64,000 nucleotides of DNA from Lepas anatifera (GCA_034440635.1 JAOTON010000197.1:432001-496000); one strand, 5' to 3'; shown: positions 22,177-33,868, counted from the stretch's first letter. Numbers and translations: made by a program. Notes: generated by a model not told the origin, from the letters alone.

Positions 22177-22927
22177 CTGGCAGCGCAGACAAGAGCGGGC
22201 AGCAGCACACTCCGCGCCAGTCTCCGCGGGAGTCGCCCCAGCAGTCTCCTCGGCCGTCGCCGCAGCAGCAGCGCGCTGCCAATGTACGACAGCGACTGGG
22301 ACTCAACACCGGCAGGGGAGGCGGCCGCGGTGGCGCCAGGCCGCTCTTCGAGGGTCGCCCCGCCGGCCCACCCAGTGGGGTACACGGAGGCCCTCCCAGC
22401 GGGGTTCACGGAGGCCCTCCCGGCGGGGCGCACGGAGGCCCACTCAGCGGGGCGCACGGAGGCCCTCCCGGCGGGGCGTCGGCAGGTCCTCCACCTGACC
22501 GGATGCCGCCTCTGGTACTGCCGGGGCCGCCGCCGGTGGTACTGCCGGGACCGCCGCCTCTGGTGCTGCCCGGGCCGCCGCCGGCGCGGGGCCCGCAGAA
22601 CGGAGCCCCGCACGCGGTCCAGAGGCCGCGCCCCGGCGAACGCCGGGACGAGTGCGACAGCCACCCGTACGACGGGTTCGACGGCCCGCCGCCGCCCCGC
22701 GAGTACGACTACAGACCGCGCGAGTTTGACCTGAAGCCGCCATCATACGAGCGGCCGGAGTACTGGGAAGAGTACCGCGGCGGCCGCGACTCGGGGTACG
22801 GTCCGCTGAAGTTCGAGACGCCGGGGGCGGGTGGCCAGCTGGGCCGCGGCCCCGGCCAGGAGCCGCCGCGGGGCCTGTTGGGCGCTGGGCCCAGCCGCGG
22901 CGCCATGCGGCGCAGCTTCGACATGCG
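22177..22927 (+). CDS. RRM protein, exon 3 (Pro/Gly/Arg-rich region)
   Basis: Acceptor TTGCTGACAG|CTGG; with the single base carried from exon 2 it opens AGSADKSGQQHTPRQSP. It then encodes a Ser/Pro/Gln-rich stretch, GGGRGGARPLFEGRP, about five copies of GGPPSGVH-type repeats, three copies of VLPGPPP, and an acidic/aromatic part with RPREFDLKPPSYERPEYW. Low-complexity Gly/Pro/Arg tails of this kind are common in nuclear RNP proteins. The reading ends either at donor ATGCG|GTGAGC (22927) or at the overlapping TGA (22929-22931). The phase match with exon 4 favours splicing. Confidence 0.75.
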
Positions 22928-25000
22928 GTGAGCCTGAGCAGGACCAGCCGCACCCGGTGTGGCTGCCTGCCGCCGCGCCGACTGGGCCTGCTGCTCCGCA
23001 GCACCCAAACACCACTGCATCGCGGCCAGTCTAAACAATCTTATTTGAAATTTATATATGTAAGGGAGGGTGCTGCGCTTTAAAATATGCAAAAATTCTC
23101 GTGTACGCTTTCCTAAATCATTCGTTAAATAGTTGCCGTGTTTGCTCCAGTACTCTGCTCTGTTCTTTCAACTTATTTGTAAGCGCTGGATGCATATGAA
23201 AGCATCATGTCTCTGCTAAAAAATCACGGCCCTGTTCTTAAAGTGTCTGTGCCAGAAATTACTTACCGTACCAAAAGCTGTGATTGAGGGGATGTTTGTT
23301 TGCTCATGCTAATGGAGATACGCGTTTTCCTTTTTTTAAATAACCTCGTGCAGATTTTCCTTCTATTGGGCTCAATTTGAGCACCCGGGAAAATCATCGA
23401 AACCAGACGACGCTTAAATTAGGTCGCGCAAATTCGTCGAAAGCTTCAGTTTGATGTGAATTCCGCTGAAGTGTAATTCTGCAGCGAAACGTAATAAGAA
23501 GCCATGCTGATTTGTTTTCTTATTAATAATTATAAAATATCCTATTTATATTTATTATATATTGAAGAAATCGGACCAAAAAGATAAACGGGATACCAAA
23601 AACATGTCCATATTTTTTGCCCGTTTCCTTTAATATATGATGAATATAAGTTGGATATTTTTTAAGGATTGATCATGGCAACATTCAGCTTATTTATTTC
23701 CCATCTTAAAACAATGTTTTCTTATTGTTAAAACAAAATAGAACGCGTTTAACACTTTTCACTTTTTAAAACCTTTCAAGTGCTTTCGCAAAATAGTTCA
23801 ACCGTTTCATTGATATGGATTTGTCTTGAGTTGCGTCAAATAGCATAGGGGCCATGCATAATCGGGGGGAGTACTCAGTGATAGCGTTATCCAACGTTAT
23901 ACACGGGTGCCATAAAACGTTACATGGGTGTAAAAAAATTGTTACAGATGTTTTCTTTAAATGTAAGGCTTATTTGCGTTAGGTAATTTTTTTGCACTGC
24001 CCTTTAGTTACTGTGTTTATACGGCAACCTGAGGTGTTTTCGATAGCAAGGAGAGGGTGGGGGCGAGAGGGGTGAGATTATGAACGGTGCTGGGGAGATT
24101 TAACCGAATTTGCCCGTTTGAATCCTGTTCTCCTTGTGTACTCAAATGATCGAATTTCGGGGATACCAAGATAGGGATCGGTGTATCACCACTAGAAGTG
24201 GAAGCCATCTGGAGCTCTACCTCTGAGTAAAAAGCAAATCCCCTCCGAAGTCAGCTGAGGTCATCTGGGAAGCTTGTCTTATCAGCTACCTTATCGTGCC
24301 ATGGCTCAAACTATTCTCACCGTTACAACTGTTCTAGTAGTGGCAGCATTCCCGTAACAACGCGGATCTTCCAGCTGCTGGTGAGGTTGTATTGAAGGAC
24401 CTGGCCTACAATCGAGAGTGTTTGTCTGAGGATGGAGAGTGGTAGTTGGCCGATGAGGAAGGTTCCACAGATGGTCTTAGATGACGTCGGGGTTTTTTTT
24501 GTTTATCGCTCCTTTAGGTAGCGCTATCGAGGCGGCTTCTTTTTCTATGGTGTTAAGTTGATACATTTACGGTCGGTTGTCCGTAAAACTCGATCCCTTG
24601 GATACGAAATAAAAACAGGATTCACCCGGGGGTAATGCGGCATAAATCTCCCAGAACACCATCCCCTACAACACTCCCGTTCCCCGCTTTAACACTCAGC
24701 TCACGTTATGTAAATACCGTCTTGCGTCAATGTCCTATGTATTTGACACAACTCGAGGCAAATTCATACTAGTGTGTATTGGGGTTTTGGGGCGCTTTCA
24801 GCGTCTTGGCCATTTAGCGCCCATCATTACAAGAAATTCTCAAATGTTAATATTATATTAGATTTCAACTATATACGGTCTGCAAAAGCTACTTAGAAAG
24901 AGGCTAGCATAAGTCATTGTTTAGCAAGAACAGCAGCTTAAAAAAATTGATGTGCTGAAATTCTACCTAAGTTTCCCAGGGAAGCTCCCTCAGCTCAGCT
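22928..25000. other. Intron sequence without recognised features
   Basis: AT-rich, with no repeat or coding sequence that I can support. Confidence 0.4.
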
Positions 25001-25011
25001 CCCTCAGGGGA

Positions 25012-25053
25012 CCGATCTTCATTTGCCGGATTCGTCCGGCAAGTAAAGATTGG
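25012..25053 (+). other. LINE 5'-terminal UUCG hairpin, copy 2
   Basis: CCGATCTTCATTTGCCGGA pairs with TCCGGCAAGTAAAGATTGG around loop TTCG: 19 base pairs with one mismatch and one G-T pair. It lies 12 bases from the element's 5' end. Confidence 0.8.
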
Positions 25054-26019
25054 AGCAACGGGGTGTGACGCGCTCGGGGCCCCAGTCAGCCTTGGGAGGC
25101 ACGCCGTCGCATCGCCGCGGATACATCATTTCTGGCCCTCCGGCGGCCGCCGCCCCTTCCGACTCCGGTCGTTTAGAGTCGGCGTCTGTCGTCGGTGGCT
25201 CTGGTGATGAGGTCCGCGGCGATGCTGATGGCTGCCTTACGGGCCCTGTGTTACCTGGTCGGTAACCGTATTGGATCGGGTCAGAGCTGTCCTGCACCTC
25301 CCAGTATGTAGCTCCTGTTTGTTTTTGTTTTCTTATTTAGTTGATTATTTTTAGTTCCTGTCCTCTTTTTACGCTTCAGTTATTGGTCCCACAGTTATTT
25401 GCCTTCTTGGGCATTTTATGGGTGTAAGGCGCCCACTCAAAGCCTATCTCGAGCCCCGGTGACGAGGTTGACGGGATCCTGGGGGGTTGAGGTCCCCCTC
25501 TGGCGGGTCAGTCCCGAGGGCTCCAACACGCCCCCTTTGGCCCAAATATCTCGATCTAACCAGGGGTAAGCCGTCCGTAGGCTGCCGCGGGCGGCCTAGC
25601 TACGCGGCAGTGCCCACGGGCACTTTCGCTCGGTCCAGCTGGGCAGGGGGGATCATGTTTCGGGCGTGCGGCGCGCCGTCCCTCGCGGTGGGGACTGTGA
25701 TAGTTCTTGCCGGGCGCGACGCGGGCCGGGGTTTCGGAAACCGTCGATTTGCGAGATTCCGGCCTGTTGCGCGCGCCTGGTGGACCGCAGTCTCCGCTGC
25801 GTGCTGGATGCCGCGTTTTGCTTCGTCCCGACTCATGGCCCTGCCGACCCTCTGGGCTGATGGCGTCAAGGGGGTTGTTGCGTTCTGATCAGAGGGGTTG
25901 CGTGAGTGTCTCTCGCCCCTCTGTGGGAAGCGCACCTGCCCCCGTAGGCAATGTACCAGCCCCTGGGTCCAGCTATTGACAGCTGGCAACCCGGGGGGCC
26001 GAAGGTAAATATCTCCTTC

Positions 26020-26331
26020 ATGGCATCTTTACAAGCTTCAACCTCCGCTAATCAGACTGCACGGATTCTCACCTCTGCCACGACACAGATCACCCTGAGT
26101 TCACCCTCGTGCACCGCCGATATGATGGATTTTATGGAAGCCAGAACCCCCGCGCGGACTAGACAGAGCAGGCTGGCTCCTCTACCCCTGTGTTGGACAA
26201 AACTTTTTCTAAGGTCCTGGTGCTCACTCTGGATGAGGCTCGAAAAAATCAATCCCTTTCAGGTTGTTCAGGTGTTGTCTAAATTTGGAACCACGACCTA
26301 TGTCTATCGGCACTCCGCCACCAAATTGGAT
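26020..26331 (+). pseudogene. LINE copy 2 ORF1, N-terminal part
   Basis: Starts MASLQASTSANQTARILTS and runs to HSATKLD, where the transposon at 26332 interrupts it. A frame change before EKINPFQVVQVLSKFGTTT shows it was also damaged otherwise. The remainder is at 29846-31548. Confidence 0.75.
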
Positions 26332-26361
26332 CTGCCGCCCCAAGCAAGAAAAGCGTAAGCG
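26332..26361 (+). repeat. Left TIR of 3.5 kb transposon
   Basis: Thirty bases identical to the reverse complement of 29816-29845; contains the subterminal word AAAAGCGTAAGCG. Confidence 0.9.
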
Positions 26362-27469
26362 ACAATTGCCAAACTTTTCAGGAGAGCGGTTTTTGTGTTT
26401 AGAATTATTGCGCATTTCTATAGGCTAATTTTAGGGAAATTTTTATACCATCTGAAAGAGAATGACGAGGAGAATTTGGTGATAAAAATTTCTTTTTCGA
26501 TCAAAACAAAACTTTTTCAAATATTTCCCGAGTATTTTTCTTGCGATAGTGGATTGAACAAATCTTTGGTATAACTTTGGTATAAATTTGGTATAACTGA
26601 AGGTATAACTGAAGGTATTCTCGAAATAAAAAAGGTAAAACTGTATACGCCTTTCTTGCTCTTCATGAATGGCACACATGTTTTTCTGGTACTGACAGTC
26701 ATACGCTTTTCTTTTCAACCTTCACCTATTTTCATGCTCTTTTAACTATTCAAACGTGTTATCCTCTGACCATCTACGATATGGACACTAAAATAGCAAT
26801 TAAAAATTAAACTTACAAACTGGAGTAATATATTTTTATAGTAATATATTTTAGCATAATAACTTCCACCCTGGTGACGGTCTTTTACACCCTCCGCCTA
26901 AGACTTTCCAGGATGGCCGGAAAGCGGTGCGCGTGGAGCCGTCGCACTTTGCATAGATGTTCAATGTTCTTTTGCATTTCCTGATAATTTTACGTCCAGG
27001 TCATGCTAGTTCAAGTCACCACGTCTCTATAAGTATTCAAAGCGGCACCAGTGACAGTATGTTAAATCTATTGATCCGAGGTTCATAAAACATCGCTGAG
27101 TACAAGAGTGTGTGGTTACGGAATTTTCCATATGGATGACCTAGGGTCATGTAGGGGTCATGACCTTCCCATTGGGTGAATTGCAAAATGCTTGTATTTC
27201 AGTCCTCACGGCTCAAATCAACTTCAAAACCTCAGGATCATGTGTTTGTGGCCTATTACTAAGGGTCACTTTGACAATTTTGACCCGTAATCTAGTAATT
27301 TTGACTAATTTGTCTTTTAACTTGTGAGCAAGCAATGATACAGCTTTATTTTACCATCATTGTGTTTGTTTTGTCACTGCAAGTCCAATGGTGTACGTTA
27401 TAGCCATACCAGGTCACTGAGTCAATTTTGTTTATGAGTTGATTTTGAAACGATAGCGGCGAACAGCGA

Positions 27470-28320
27470 AAATATTTAGCGTGCGAGTTGATCGGGATAG
27501 CACATGCTATGGGGGTTTTTCGAGCAACTCTGATGACCTAATTTTGTTCGAAAATAGACTTTAAGAAAGATCACGTTGTGTTGTAATCTATAGGAAGAAG
27601 ATGAGATGACGCCAAAATCGTTAAAAGTTTCGTAATAAAGGGAAACGCAAAGTCTACACCCGATCAACTTTCCTGTGTGGGAATTGACAGCAAGTGACCA
27701 AATAAGGCTGTTTTATTCTAACAAAGACCTGATGTTGGCATAATATGCCGTCAGAATATATTTTTGGTTGAATTTAGTCCTTTTTAATTCGTCTAAAATG
27801 TCACAATCAAAAGGCCGAACGCACGGTTTGCCCGACTAACGATGTTGGCCGAAAACGTGAGTTTGGTGTCTAATATAGTGCCTAGATCACGAATTTTTTC
27901 AAGGATTCAAGGACAACGTTGTCGAATGGTACTTTGTCTGAACAGGTGCGCGTCTAAGGGCCATTGTGAACGATTTGCACTTTATGGGATTTGGAATGAG
28001 ACCTCACCTAACGGACTACCTCAGCAAGCGATTTGGGCCATGTTGCAGCAGCAGCCAGTCAACTGAGACTGATTTTACGGCAAATGTTGACGTCGTCGGC
28101 GTACATCAAACACGATGGCTAAATTTCCAAGGGAAATTCGTTTATGAATAAATACAAAATTGAAAAGAGGAACCAAAGAACCTTCGGGAATACCTGAGGT
28201 AACTGGTATCCATTACGATGTTTTTTTCCGTTAACGATGACCCGCTGACGCCTGTTGGAGAGATATGAGACGAATCGGTGAAGGGTAGAAGTCTTCAAAT
28301 GATAGGAATGTTTCAATTTA
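27470..28320 (-). pseudogene. Degenerate LINE RT fragment inside the transposon
   Basis: On the - strand the region reads VSYLSNRRQRVIVNG, then LYLFINEFP, MYADDVNIC (RT active-site motif), DLGTILDTKLTF and ANIVSRANRAFGLL, followed by a degenerate C-terminus with LGHQSCSKN. The order is that of a Jockey/CR1-type RT. Frames are broken in many places. It was carried in, or inserted into, the 3.5 kb transposon. Confidence 0.7.
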
Positions 28321-28471
28321 TAAATGGCCAGTTAATGGTTGACACTTTAAAAGGCAGCGTATATAGAAAAATAGCGTCCGTCTGATATCCCTTCGATACT
28401 GCTCCCACGCCATGCTGAGGTATGTGGCAAAGTTGCCACAGCGCCATTGACCCGGAATGAGTTCGGGAGTT

Positions 28472-28474
<3 letters not shown>

Positions 28475-28531
<57 letters not shown>
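28475..28531. repeat. (TA)n microsatellite
   Basis: About 28 uninterrupted TA units; likely polymorphic. Confidence 0.95.
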
Positions 28532-28533
<2 letters not shown>

Positions 28534-28699
28534 CGATTGCACCATGTTTTATTCGGGAGCTATGAACAAAAAACAAACACCCCATAGTATGGGTAGCTCA
28601 ATTGACCGCTAGCCAGGCTTGATCTCAACTGGGAAGCCACTATCGATACGTGCTAACCATAGCTTTCAAATGGCCGAAATGGCGGAAGCACTGTCCTAT

Positions 28700-29170
28700 A
28701 TGACCTCTTAGATACAAAATCTCACTTAAAGATCAAATATGCTTCATATTTTGGTCACATGGTGTCCACTAATGTCCAATGGTGTATGTTAAAATTCGTG
28801 AAGTGCAATAACCGGCAGCGCCTTACCTTTAGACCCGACAATACAATGGATGAAACTGTAATAAAACGAACTATTCAAGCGCTTTCCAATGACGGTAAGA
28901 AAACGTTTCTAGCTGTTTTAGTTCTTGAGATAGTCGAGGTTTCGTGAGTACCCTTCTTTTACGCAGTTTTGACCATATTTGACCTCTGATGACCCCAATG
29001 ACCTGACGAAAAAATGACCGAAGTAACTTCGACTGTATTTACGAAGAGCTTTCGATTGTTTTTCCGCTTCGTTCCAGCTTTCTTAGTATTTTAGTTCGAA
29101 GGGTGTCAAATATGACCGCCGCTCCAACCAGAGCGAAGGTGACTCCTACCCGCCACCGGGGCAAGGGTTT
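28700..29170. repeat. TGACCT-rich repeat family, copy 1
   Basis: Contains TGACCTCTGATGACCCCAAT and TGACCTGACG, and an end AGAGCGAAGGTGACTCC...CACCGGGGCAAGGG that matches AGGGCGAAGGTGGCTC...CACCGGGGCGTGGG at 61970-62010. It is therefore the same dispersed family as 61280-62020, here nested in the 3.5 kb transposon. Confidence 0.5.
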
Positions 29171-29815
29171 ATAAAAAAATGGGTCGGAAATTTAGCTCTG
29201 ACCTGCTCTCTACAATATGTCTAGAATTGTTGCAAGACAAATTTCGCGCCTGACAAACAATAATTCATGATAAAAGTTCATTTGACGACAAAATGAAAAG
29301 CGTAAGCCACTTCTACCACCATTCATGGGCGTTTTCGATAGGACACCCAAGCAAAAAAAGCGTATGTCCATACCGTACATTCATTCTTCCGAGTAACGCA
29401 CAGGCAAAAAGCGCATATCCCACGTGCGCTTTTTTACAGATGAAGGACCTCCTGCGGGCTCATGACGGAGAGCGTAAGGTCCTGTACGCTTTTCAAAAAC
29501 ATATTTGGCACCTTACGCTTAGTTCGTTAGTGTGACAGGGGTATGATTCTCCCAGGTAAGAGAAGCGTAACCAACAACTGTACGCTTTTTTAGCATTTTT
29601 TCTTCGTACGTTCGGCACTTACGCGAAAAAAAGCTGTCCCTTACGCTTTTTTCTTTGAAATTGATATTTATCGATTAGATACGCTCTATCGTTTATAAAG
29701 TTTTTCCTTCCTGCTATATGGTTTTTCCCGACTGGGACCTATAAGCAGTATCATAAAATCCGCGATTTTTTTCTGATTCCAACGATACCAAAAAAAAACC
29801 AAATCTCAAAAATGG

Positions 29816-29845
29816 CGCTTACGCTTTTCTTGCTTGGGGCGGCAG
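29816..29845 (-). repeat. Right TIR of 3.5 kb transposon
   Basis: Perfect inverted match to the left TIR; ends CTTGGGGCGGCAG next to the GGAT duplication. Confidence 0.9.
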
Positions 29846-31548
29846 GGATGTGACCATGTCTTCAGAGGAAGAAACGTGCAGTCTTTTGTCAGCTAAAAGC
29901 CTCTCCTACCCAGGAGAAGGAGGCGCCTTAGTTTCCATACCGGTGACAGTAGCTCTCCATCCGACAAAGGACAGCTCTACTGGTGTTGTAACTTGTCGGG
30001 AGCTCGCAGAGTCGACAGAACAGGACGTACTGAGTGGTTTGGATGAACAGGGGGTGACAAACGTGCGGAGAATGAGTAAGAGGCTTAACGGTGAGCTCGT
30101 AGCAACAAACACTTTCGTCCTTACATTCAACACTAAGAAGCTGCCTCAAACCATCCGTGTAGGCTGGCTTTCCATGCGCGTGCGTAGATTTATACCAGAC
30201 CCAACGCGATGCTACCGATGCCACAGATACGGCCATGTGGCGAAGGCTTGTAGAGGACAGGAGAAGTGTGGGAGGTGCTCGTTGGTAGGTCACGGCTCAG
30301 CGTCTTGCGAGGCTGACGTCCCTATGTGCGTCGGATGTGGTGGCGACCACGAGGCGTGGTCGCGCAATTGCCACATGTTCCTCTCTGAGCGGGAAAAGGG
30401 GAAAGGTAAGGTCCTGGGAAGGTCTCCCAAAGAGATTGCAGCACCGGAAGATAGCCGCTGTGAGGTACCTGGCTTTCCCAAACCGTCTGTGATGGACGAA
30501 ACTACCTTGCGATCCTCCCCTATCGCGACGCCCTTGTGGGCGGGCCTGAACGAGCGAGGTCGTCCTTCAATCTAGATTCCTCCCTGCGGGATATCATGCA
30601 CTTATCGGTCCGGGATTTTATGAGCCTTTGCAGTGGGCGGGTGCCACAGCCAGTTAACTGCCCGACAAGTGGAGTTAGGACCACGGCTGAGAAGTGCATT
30701 CAAACTGACCCAATAGGGAACCCTGACGTATTCCCAGCAGCACCGCTGCTTGGCGATCGGAGGGGGCACACAGCTGATAAGGGCACCCAAGCGGGTACCC
30801 ATGAAGAGGGTGTGATGGCATCGGACGCCGCACCACCAGAAGACTTCTCCGGGGAGAGTGCTGAGACTGACGAGAGAGGGGAGCAGCCAGTCTCTGACTC
30901 GGGGGCTGCTGCACAAGTAGTAAAGATGCAAACCAAGCTGCAGAGGCGTGAATCGGACCGCTCTGCCTCAGCGCCACCAAAAGGACGCAGCGCTCGAAAG
31001 GAGCCAAGTGTAGCACTACTGCCAACCCCCGCAGATAACGACTCTACACTTATGCCACCACCATACGCTCCACCATCACCGCCGCCGAAGACAATCAACA
31101 CAGGGTCCCGTGAAGGAAAGCGAAGGCTTTCCCCTTATCCAAGTTCGTAAAAGGCATCCCCCAACGCGGCGCCAAAAAGCATAAAAATCAGACTTTCTCT
31201 TCCGTGACACAAAGGGAAAGAAAATTTGGGTGCCCAGAGTCCAAAAAGAGTTTCCTATTAAAATAAAGCAAGCGGGCACCCTAGATAGTTTTGGAGAAGT
31301 CCAAAATGTTTGGCAGGATGTGCCGCGCCCTTGCGCTGTTAGTGATGACAGGCATTCCGGGCCGAGAGTCCGGGAGACCTACATAAACAGAAACACCACC
31401 TTCGTTCGTAAAATTCACAAGCGTTCGCTGCTCTCCACCCAAGGGTCTAGGATATCCGGAGCGAACGGAGAAATCACCACAAGCGTGGGACGCACGCACG
31501 GCTTGGTGCGTATCTGAAATGTATGACTGGAGAAGTTGGGAGACCTAG
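29846..31548 (+). pseudogene. LINE copy 2 ORF1, main part with zinc knuckles
   Basis: Continues after the transposon with VTMSSEEETCSLLSAKSLSY. Three intact knuckles follow: CYRCHRYGHVAKAC, CGRCSLVGHGSASC and CVGCGGDHEAWSRNC (30200-30380). The frame changes at about 30540 (SSFNLDSSLRDIMHLSVRDF) and a TAA interrupts at about 31148. The C-terminal part resumes with KIWVPRVQKEFPIKIKQAG and ends close to the stop at 31548. As in other Gag-type ORF1 proteins, the knuckles bind LINE RNA. Confidence 0.8.
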
Positions 31549-31699
31549 CTTACCAAACATCTCATTTTTAAGTGGCCTTTTCAGTCGACACAGAATTGAA
31601 ACCACATATATTATTAACACCTGAGAAGTTCTTGTAATGAAGGGCGCTATATGGTCAAGTCGCTTAAAGCGCCCTAAAAGCCCAATACACACACACACA
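31549..31699. other. Spacer between convergent LINE copies 2 and 3
   Basis: 151 bases, with an 8-bp inverted pair AGGGCGCT / AGCGCCCT at 31641-31675 and a (CA)n run at 31687-31700. No gene. Confidence 0.6.
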
Positions 31700-33730
31700 C
31701 TAAGTTTCCCAGCTTTTTCCGTCGTACATTTCTGATACGCACCAAGCCGTGCGTGCATCCCATGCTTTTGGTGGTCTCTCCGTTCGCTCGGGATATCCGA
31801 GACCCTTGGGCGGAGAGCGGCGAATGAAAGTTGTGTTTCTGTTCATATATGATTCCCGGACTCTCGGACTGGAATGCCTCTCATCACTAATAGAAGGGCG
31901 TGGCACATCTTGCCAAACATTTTTGACTTCTCCAAAACTTTCTAAGCACCCCGCTTGCTTTATTTTAATGGGGAGCTCTTTTTGCACTCTTGGCACCCAG
32001 ATTTTCTTTCCCTTTGTGTCACGGAAAAGGAAATCTGTTTTTTTATGTTTCTTAGTGCCGTGTTGGGGGGATGCCTTTTCTGAGCTTGAACAAGGGGAAA
32101 GTCTTCGTTTCCCTTCACGGGACTCTGAAATTGAACGACCCATGTCATTTGTTTTTGGTGGCAGTGTTTGTGTCGGCAGTGGTATGGCGGGGGCATAAGT
32201 GCAGAGTCGCTATCTGCGGGGGTTGGGAGTAGCGCTGCACTTTGTTCCTTTCGCGAAATGCGCCCCTTTGGTGGTGCTGAGGCAGAACGTTCCAACTCAC
32301 GTTTCTGCAGTTTTGTGCGCCTCTCTCCTGCCTGCGCAGCATCCCCCGTGTCAGGGACTGGCTGCTCCCTCTCACACCAGGCCCCGTACTCTCCCAAGAA
32401 GGGTCCGCTGGTGATGCGGCGCCTGACGCAGGCAAACCTTCCTCGAGATCCGCTTGGGTGCCCTCATCCGTTGTGTGCCCACTCTGATTGTTAGGCTTCG
32501 GTACTGATGGGGATATAACAAAGTTGCCCACTGGGTCAGTCTGAACGGACTTATCCGATATAATCCTAACTTCACTGGTCTGGGTACTGAAGTGGTTGAC
32601 TGGTTGTGGCACCCGTCCACCGTAAAGGCTAATGAAATCACGGACCGAGATGTGCATGATATCTCGCAAGGAGGAATCAAGGTTGACGGGAGATCTCGAC
32701 TGCACGGTTCCTCCCACGAGGGCATCGCGATAGGATGAGGACCGCACGGAAGTTCCGTCCATCACGGACGGCTTGAGAGAACCAGGCACCTCACGGCGGC
32801 TATCTCCTTGTGCTTCATTCTCCTTGGGAGACCTTCCCAGAACATGCTCTTTCAGCCTTTCCCTCTCAGAGAGGAACGTGGGGCATGTGCGTGACCACGC
32901 CTCATGGTCACCACCACATCCGACGCACTTGGGGACGTCCGCTTTGCAAACTGCTGAGCCGTGGCCTACCATCGAGCACCTCGCACACATCTCCTGCCCT
33001 TTGCAAGTCTTGGCCACATGACCGTATCTCTGACATCAGTAGCATCGCGTGGGGTCCGGTACGTACCTACGAACGCGCACGGAAAGCCAGCCTACAAGGA
33101 TGGTTTGAGGCAGCTCCTTAGTATTGAAAGTCAGAACGAAAGTGTTTGTCGCTACAAGCTCATCGTTCACCCTCTTACTCATTCTCCGCACATTTGTCGG
33201 CCCCTGCTCCTTCAAACCATTCAATACGTCCTTTTCTGTTGACCCAGCGAGCTCCCGACAAGAAACAACACCAGCAACGCTGTTCTTTGTGGGGTGGAGA
33301 GTCACTGTTACCGGTAACGATACCAAGGTTCCTCCTTCTTCAGAGTACGACAGGCTTTTAGCCGACAGCAAACTGTACGTTTCTTCCTCTGAGGACATGG
33401 TGACATCCAATTTGCTGGCGGAGTGCCGATAGACATGGGTCGTGGTTCCGAATTTAGTCAAGGCCTCGACAACCTGAAAGGGATTCATTTTCTTGCCCTC
33501 CTCTAGAGTAAGGACCAGGACCCTGGAAGAAGACTTGTTCCACACAAGGATAGATGAGCCAGGCTGTTCTGGTCTAGTCCGCGCGAGGGGTCTAACTTCC
33601 AAACGATCCATCGTGGCGGCAGTGTAAGAGGATGAACTCAAGGTGGTCTGTGTCGTGCCAGAGGTCGGAGTCCGTGCAGTCGGGTGGAAGCTAGGTGGAA
33701 GCGGGAGGTGGAAGCTAGTGTAGACGCCAT
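31700..33730 (-). mobile_element. LINE copy 3: ORF1 only, on the - strand
   Basis: Begins at the ORF1 ATG (33730) and ends at the ORF1 stop (31702-31700). It has no 5' UTR, no ORF2 and no recognisable 3' UTR. Same subfamily as copy 2, estimated by eye at about 85 percent identity over the C-terminal part, and in opposite orientation, tail to tail with it. Confidence 0.8.
31700..33730 (-). pseudogene. LINE copy 3 ORF1 (Gag-like)
   Basis: A small duplication of CTAGCTTCCACC just after the start codon shifts the frame; the main frame then reads SGTTQTTLSSSSYTAATMD and MNPFQVVEALTKFGTTTHV. The first knuckle is interrupted by TGA where copy 2 has CGA (CYRC), as expected of a CpG transition. The remainder is CQRYGHVAKTC, CARCSMVGHGSAVC and CVGCGGDHEAWSRTC. 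Frames shift again near 32350 and 32140. The C-terminus reads GKKIWVPRVQKELPIKIKQ and ends VSEMYDGKSWET. Confidence 0.8.
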
Positions 33731-33790
33731 GGCACTGGTCGGAAACGCTGTCGTGGGTGGCCACGGGATCATTTTTAGGGTTTTGGAATT

Positions 33791-33868
33791 TAGGGGTTTT
33801 ATGGCTGCCAATGTGAAGAAAATTGTTCATAGGGGTTTTATGGCTGCCAATGTGAAGAAAATTGTTCA
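33791..33868. repeat. 39-bp tandem duplication
   Basis: Two perfect direct copies, 33791-33829 and 33830-33868, each with TTTTATGGCTGCCAATGTGA. Located just upstream of LINE copy 3. Confidence 0.95.

Larger units (their letters stand above)
26332..29845. mobile_element. 3514-bp DNA transposon, 30-bp TIR, 4-bp TSD, unassigned
   Basis: The element interrupts LINE copy 2. Its ends are perfect 30-base inverted repeats beginning CTGCCGCCCCAAGCAAGAAA and ending AGCGTAAGCG. The uninterrupted LINE sequence known from copy 3 shows that GGAT was duplicated (26328-26331 and 29846-29849), a 4-bp TSD. Many copies of the subterminal word (T)ACGCTTTT or AAAAGCGTA occur near both ends, chiefly 29290-29660 and 26640-26710. 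No transposase was recognised, so it is non-autonomous. A 4-bp TSD excludes typical hAT (8), mariner (TA) and piggyBac (TTAA) elements. A degenerate LINE piece lies inside. Confidence 0.85.
25001..31548 (+). mobile_element. I/Jockey-group LINE copy 2: 5' UTR and ORF1 only
   Basis: 5' UTR 25001-26019 (terminal hairpin at 25012-25053), then ORF1 from ATG 26020. ORF1 is split by a 3.5 kb DNA transposon (26332-29845) and resumes at 29846. It ends at the ORF1 stop TAG 31546-31548, and no ORF2 follows. Sequence resembles copy 3 more than copies 1, 5 and 6 (shared NPFQVV, KFGTTT, VTMSSEEE), so copies 2 and 3 form a subfamily. Confidence 0.85.

Noticed and set aside
22928..22931. TGA as true stop of the RRM gene at exon 3
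   Set aside because: Possible, but the overlapping donor ATGCG|GTGAGC fits exon 4 in phase, and exon 4 has the same composition and sense.
22107..23004. Long open frames on the - strand opposite exon 3, and in the other + frames
   Set aside because: GC-rich sequence has few stops in all frames. Only the + strand frame used in exon 3 joins exons 2 and 4 in phase and gives sensible repeats.
28313..28585. Open frame encoding alternating Ile-Tyr
   Set aside because: It is the translated TA microsatellite.
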